Source: Nitrospira_D sp035465795 (GTDB taxonomy: Bacteria; Nitrospirota; Nitrospiria; Nitrospirales; Nitrospiraceae). From it: DNA of 64,000 bases. The DNA lies in assembly GCF_049546785.1 (NCBI RefSeq), contig NZ_JBMWAN010000006.1, positions 65,467-129,466 on the forward strand, given 5' to 3'. The translations under genes and the position numbers were made by a program. This document shows, in pieces, positions 60,583 to 64,000 of this stretch. Positions within the stretch are counted from its first letter, which is position 1, and each line of letters starts with the position of its first letter. The notes under the pieces were generated by a model. The model searched no databases. It was not told the DNA's origin and saw nothing but the letters and a program-made list of their open reading frames with translations.

Positions 60583-61665
60583 ATGAAACACTTTCAAATC
60601 TATAGTTCCGTATTCCTCTCGCTATTACTCCTTCCAGCTGTGAGCCCACGGAGCACCGAAGCAGTCCCTTACGTCTTTGAAATCATTGCAGACAATAAGG
60701 GACCTATCAACAGCTTTGGCCAGGCTACAATAAATAAAAGTGGCATAATCGCTTTTGGCGCGAGCAAAGATGGAGGGGGAGGCGGCTATTTCATAGCCAA
60801 TGGTGGTTCTCTGACTGAGATTAATGCGCGTGGTACGCCACCTCAAATCAATGACGGAGGGACCATCGTTTTTAATGCAAATAATCAGAGCATCCTGACC
60901 TATACCGATGGTGTCACAACAACTGTCGCCGACAGGGCTGGTATCTATAGCTCTCTAGGAGTGCCGTCTATTAATGACAGCGGGACTGTTGTCTTTCAGA
61001 CTACTTTGGATACAGGCGGCGAGGGTATCTTTGTGTCCAGAGACGGAGTGGTCACCGAGATAGTAAACACGCGGGGTCAGTTTAATAGCTTCGGCCTATT
61101 TGCGGACATTAACAATTCTGGGACGGTCGTCTTTACGGGAACATTGGACACTGGTGAGCAAGGTATCTTCACTGCTTACAATGGTCAGGTTAGTACCATT
61201 AGCTCCCGCAATGCTTCACGGGTCTCGATCAACAATGAAGGCACAGTAGCTGCTCGTATAGGGGATGGTTCTCTTTTTGTCTCAGGTTCCGAAACGAACC
61301 GCTTCAGTGATTCATTTTCAAATTTGATTGGCGCACCTGCTCTGAATAATGGAAATAGCATAGCTTTCCAATCGGGCTCTGCTCTCTTCATCACGGACCA
61401 CTTGGGAAACTTAGAAAGCATCGTAGCACCTGGTGATACTATTCAAAACGGTATAACTATGGTGGGGCTTGCAGGTGAACATGATTATCCTGGTTGGTTA
61501 AATGATCGAGGTCAGGTTGCTTTTTGGGCATATCTCTCTGATGGTTCTGAAGCAATGATAGTTGCTTCACGGGTCCCGGAACCCTCCTCCTTCCTTTTAC
61601 TATTCAGCGGAAGTCTGCTCTTTCTCCTCCCATCGTTGAGAAGAAGACTTTCATCCTCTCGCTGA
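60583..61665 (+). CDS. PEP-CTERM exported protein with repeated beta units
   Basis: A 360-residue protein. The signal peptide is MKHFQIYSSVFLSLLLLPAV. Tandem units such as INDSGTVVFQTTLDTGGEGI and INNSGTVVFTGTLDTGEQGI repeat through residues 40-300, suggesting a beta-propeller or solenoid. The C-terminus VPEPSSFLLLFSGSLLFLLP then SLRRRLSSSR is a PEP-CTERM sorting signal (PEP motif, helix, basic tail), which exosortase recognises; no exosortase gene is in the window. Base composition is clearly lower in GC than the neighbours, and the gene lies inside the tRNA-flanked island, so transfer is likely. Confidence 0.82.
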   Translation: MKHFQIYSSVFLSLLLLPAVSPRSTEAVPYVFEIIADNKGPINSFGQATINKSGIIAFGASKDGGGGGYFIANGGSLTEINARGTPPQINDGGTIVFNANNQSILTYTDGVTTTVADRAGIYSSLGVPSINDSGTVVFQTTLDTGGEGIFVSRDGVVTEIVNTRGQFNSFGLFADINNSGTVVFTGTLDTGEQGIFTAYNGQVSTISSRNASRVSINNEGTVAARIGDGSLFVSGSETNRFSDSFSNLIGAPALNNGNSIAFQSGSALFITDHLGNLESIVAPGDTIQNGITMVGLAGEHDYPGWLNDRGQVAFWAYLSDGSEAMIVASRVPEPSSFLLLFSGSLLFLLPSLRRRLSSSR

Positions 61666-62323
61666 TTGGTATCTCATTTTTTATCTCGTCCTGACTGGTC
61701 CCAGAGCCAGGCCTCCAAAAACTTTGATGCGACAGAGCAGTCGTAGCCCCTTGGACCGAGGTGCCTCCGTTGTGGTCTGCTGCACGACCGCCAAGGGCCT
61801 TCGTGCCTTGCCTCCACCAACGCCACAGGCAGGTCGGGCCAATCATTGGCAATAAACAGTCTCATGTGTACCATCGGCCCGACTTTATGAGTTACACTCG
61901 CAACGAGTCCTAAGAATCGGTCCTGCCCAAGACCGATGAAGGATCAAGGAAGGCGGAGTATGAGTTGGCGGCAAATTGCCCTTAATCAATGCCTATGATA
62001 GGTTTTGTTTTTTTGGCGATTGACAAGCTCATAGACAAGTCAGAGTAGGTATTGCTCGATTAACGGGGATCCATCCAAAAAGGAGGGGACATGTCGCTGT
62101 GTCAACTATCAAAAGGTTCCTTGGTGAGAGGTGTATGATCTCATGAAGTTTCTGACAGGTAGCCCGTCCCTTTCCAAATTTGTGCATACGCCTGCGAGGC
62201 GACAAAAGTTTTTCGACACAGTTTTTGAGAAACAGTGTCAGGCTATAAGGGAAGTCTACGGGTGCTAGATTACTTGGGGATTGAAAACGGGCTGGGAGGA
62301 AACGACCTCTCTAAAGGCAAACA
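61666..62323. other. Gap inside the island
   Basis: About 650 nt between the two island genes. A minus-strand frame (61674-61874) reads MVHMRLFIANDWPDLPVALV and may be a fragment of a decayed gene. GGAAGGCGGAG at about 61950 precedes only a 12-codon frame. A TTGACA lies at 62020-62025 without a good -10. Nothing else is supported. Confidence 0.35.
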
Positions 62324-63385
62324 GTGAGTGATCCCTATCTTTCCGCACTCATCGCCGAAGGCGAAACGATTGTTCGAGAGGCATCCGACGCCCTTTCGAA
62401 CAAAGCAGAAACCCTCACTGTTTCAATCGAACAAGCGGATCGTTGGCACAAGAGCGCGGCCTCTTTCATTTCTGGTCGAGAGCCCTTATTAGTGGCTCAG
62501 ATTCCCTCGTTCGAGCGCTGGCAGGAGATGGTCCCGATTCATTCAGCCTTGTCCAAGACCTTGAACCTGTTGAAGGCCCTTGAGGCCAAAGCGATTTCGG
62601 GACCGGCCAAGCAACGCGGAAAAGCCAAACAGCACTCTTCGCCCAGATCAATCCCGAAATCACTGGAAGAGATGTTCCTTGGCCTGCTTCCGAGTCATCC
62701 TTTTTTGCGTGCTCCATTAATAGGAATCGTCTCCGTTGCCGCGCTTGCTATCTTATTCTGGTCCTTACTCCCGGAAGATACCCGAAAACAGCTTCTTGAT
62801 CCTTACGTAAGCTCCGCAAGACAATCATTCCAACCGGCGGTAACGGGAGCGGGTCAATCTCAGCCTCCGACTACCCTGTCAATAGAATGTACCCCGGTGA
62901 GTTTACCTGTGCACGGAAAACATCCTGACTCTCTCTATTCGATTTATCTTCATCCAGATGCAATAGATAACCAGCTACCCATATATTTTTTTGGCGAGGG
63001 TCCTGACCAAACATCATGGCCCAATTCGAATGCACGGGGAGCCGCATATAAATGTGACTTGATAAATGATACCAGCCCAATAATGGCTTTAAGTATAGCC
63101 TTCGGAATAGACTTTGGAATTGAAGCCGGAACCAGACAATACCGTACGCTTAAAGTCGATCTTCCACCCCTGCGCGATCACAAACCATTCGTTTTTTACG
63201 TGGCGAATTGCACTGGGTGGGCACCGCATGTATCGCTACCAGACAGAGCTATAGTTCGCTTTCAGGGCCTGCCTGAAGAACGCACTGTCCTGATCGAATC
63301 TTCTGTTCACCATCTTGGGAATTTCGGGAAATACCTTAATGGAACTGCCCAATCCTCGATGTTCTGTGGAATGAGGCCACAATGA
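62324..63385 (+). CDS. Uncharacterised single-helix membrane protein
   Basis: A 353-residue protein from a GTG at 62324. Residues 1-125 are cytoplasmic and helical (SDPYLSALIAEGETIVREAS onward, Lys-rich around 105-115). A membrane helix lies at about 132-150 (IGIVSVAALAILFWSLLP). The outer part of about 200 residues has four spaced cysteines (IECTP, YKCDL, ANCTG, MFCGM) and beta character, fitting an exported domain with disulfides. Low GC, inside the tRNA-Leu island. No family recognised and no integrase features. Confidence 0.65.
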   Translation: MSDPYLSALIAEGETIVREASDALSNKAETLTVSIEQADRWHKSAASFISGREPLLVAQIPSFERWQEMVPIHSALSKTLNLLKALEAKAISGPAKQRGKAKQHSSPRSIPKSLEEMFLGLLPSHPFLRAPLIGIVSVAALAILFWSLLPEDTRKQLLDPYVSSARQSFQPAVTGAGQSQPPTTLSIECTPVSLPVHGKHPDSLYSIYLHPDAIDNQLPIYFFGEGPDQTSWPNSNARGAAYKCDLINDTSPIMALSIAFGIDFGIEAGTRQYRTLKVDLPPLRDHKPFVFYVANCTGWAPHVSLPDRAIVRFQGLPEERTVLIESSVHHLGNFGKYLNGTAQSSMFCGMRPQ

Positions 63386-63503
63386 ATACGACGATTGCCC
63401 ACTCTCCAATCGTTCCTAATGGACGCTAATCACTCTAGCTATCCTATTGTCCCGCAACAATTAGGTAGGGGCACTATCGGCTTTTCCCGCTTACTATAAA
63501 ACG

Positions 63504-63561
63504 CTTAAAATCCCTCGGGCCCAAAAGGCCCGTGCCGGTTCGATCTCGGCCTCCGGCACCA
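63504..63561 (+). repeat. Attachment-site repeat, distal copy (3' half of tRNA-Leu)
   Basis: A 58-nt copy of the tRNA-Leu 3' half (CTTAAAATCCCTCGGGCCCA onward, ending GGCACCA), 3.1 kb downstream of the tRNA, with one change (T at 63546) that breaks a T-stem pair. It lacks the 5' half and cannot be a tRNA. After both copies the next 50-60 nt are also similar (AAAAAG then 19 nt with four mismatches). Confidence 0.85.
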
Positions 63562-63762
63562 TCTATCGACACGTCGGTTTCTGGCAAAAAAGATTCCCGC
63601 CCCCTTTGTTTCGCCTCGGTCTGATGCGGTCCAAGATCCAATTCTCGGAGAAGTAATTTTGGACAAGAGTGGGTCTGCCCCCTTGGTCGCGATCCCAACA
63701 CCACACCATCTCTTTCACGACGACCAGCTGTGACCTCTGCCCATGAGGCGGTAGGTGTTCCG

Positions 63763-64000
63763 CTACGGCTGCGGCCCATACACATAGACCGCGCCGGCGC
63801 GGATGCAGCCGTTATACGCTTGATCGCCGCCGATCCCATCGGCGCAACTGGCTTCCCCAGTAGCCCCCACCGCCAGGGTGTCGCCGCTGAGCGCGACGCT
63901 ATCGCCAAAGAAGTCGTCGGCCTCGCTGTTGGAGGCCTTCACATATGCCTGCTGGGTCCAGACCCCGGCCGTGCGCGTGAAGACATAGACCGCGCCGGCG
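63763..64000 (-). CDS. FG-GAP repeat protein, C-terminal end (partial)
   Basis: A minus-strand frame entering from the window edge and ending at the TAG at 63763-63765. It reads AGAVYVFTRTAGVWTQQAYV, then FFGDSVALSGDTLAVGATGE and a final AGAVYVYGPQP. These are FG-GAP (integrin-type) beta-propeller blades, AGAVYVF-x-R...GDSVALSGDTLAVGA, found in large secreted proteins. The nucleotide repeat encoding AGAVYV occurs twice (63779 region and window end). Only the last blade and a half are here. Confidence 0.8.
   Translation of the reverse strand, partial: AGAVYVFTRTAGVWTQQAYVKASNSEADDFFGDSVALSGDTLAVGATGEASCADGIGGDQAYNGCIRAGAVYVYGPQP

Overview
The window is 64 kb of GC-rich chromosomal DNA (roughly 60% GC by eye) from a free-living Gram-negative bacterium. 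It carries lnt, lgt, LolC- and LolD-like genes and many lipoproteins, so the cell has an outer membrane. The gene mix suggests phylum Nitrospirota, genus Nitrospira or a close relative: a trp cluster in the order EGDC-FBA, a B12-dependent ribonucleotide reductase, a two-subunit topoisomerase VI, a PEP-CTERM protein and many short uncharacterised lipoproteins. That assignment is inference from family knowledge, not from a database search. No rRNA genes, CRISPR array or complete insertion sequence was seen.

Layout. 0-12.5 kb: a truncated THUMP-domain rRNA methyltransferase, a NUDIX hydrolase, a RelE/ParE-type toxin-antitoxin pair, a PilZ protein, an SDR, a DNA-repair cluster (short mutY, mutT, DEDD exonuclease), a lipoprotein, miaB-mtaB and an AmpG-like transporter. 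12.5-25 kb: class II ribonucleotide reductase nrdJ behind a promoter with tandem NrdR boxes, a tandem-ACT protein, rlpA, a CNNM/CBS protein, ligA, and a MoxR-type ATPase with an uncharacterised 641-residue partner. 25-33 kb: a LysM lipoprotein followed by the complete tryptophan pathway, with a small lipoprotein inserted between trpC and trpF. 33-41 kb, minus strand: lnt, prfB with a programmed +1 frameshift, lysS, lolC, lolD, an outer-membrane TraF-like protein and a lipoprotein. 41-45.5 kb: a BamE-like lipoprotein, three tandem paralogous lipoproteins, a 58-residue conserved-looking protein, and a 1.4-kb gene-poor stretch with DnaA boxes. 45.5-58.5 kb: topoisomerase VI (B then A), an SF2 helicase, a thioredoxin-like protein, a zinc ribbon, AddB- and AddA-like recombination nuclease/helicase subunits and a zincin metallopeptidase. 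58.5-64 kb: lgt, a YtxH protein behind a candidate sigma-54 promoter, intergenic repeats, tRNA-Leu(UAA), and a lower-GC island flanked by a duplicated 3' half of that tRNA. A truncated FG-GAP protein runs off the end.

Functionally, the window joins lipoprotein biogenesis (lnt, lgt, LolCD and about ten lipoprotein substrates), DNA repair and topology (mutY/mutT, ligA, topoisomerase VI, AddAB), tryptophan synthesis and tRNA/translation functions (miaB, mtaB, lysS, prfB). The most unusual parts are the bacterial topoisomerase VI, the MoxR-partner pair, the tandem lipoprotein family, and the tRNA-Leu junctions, where related element ends appear to have integrated one after another.
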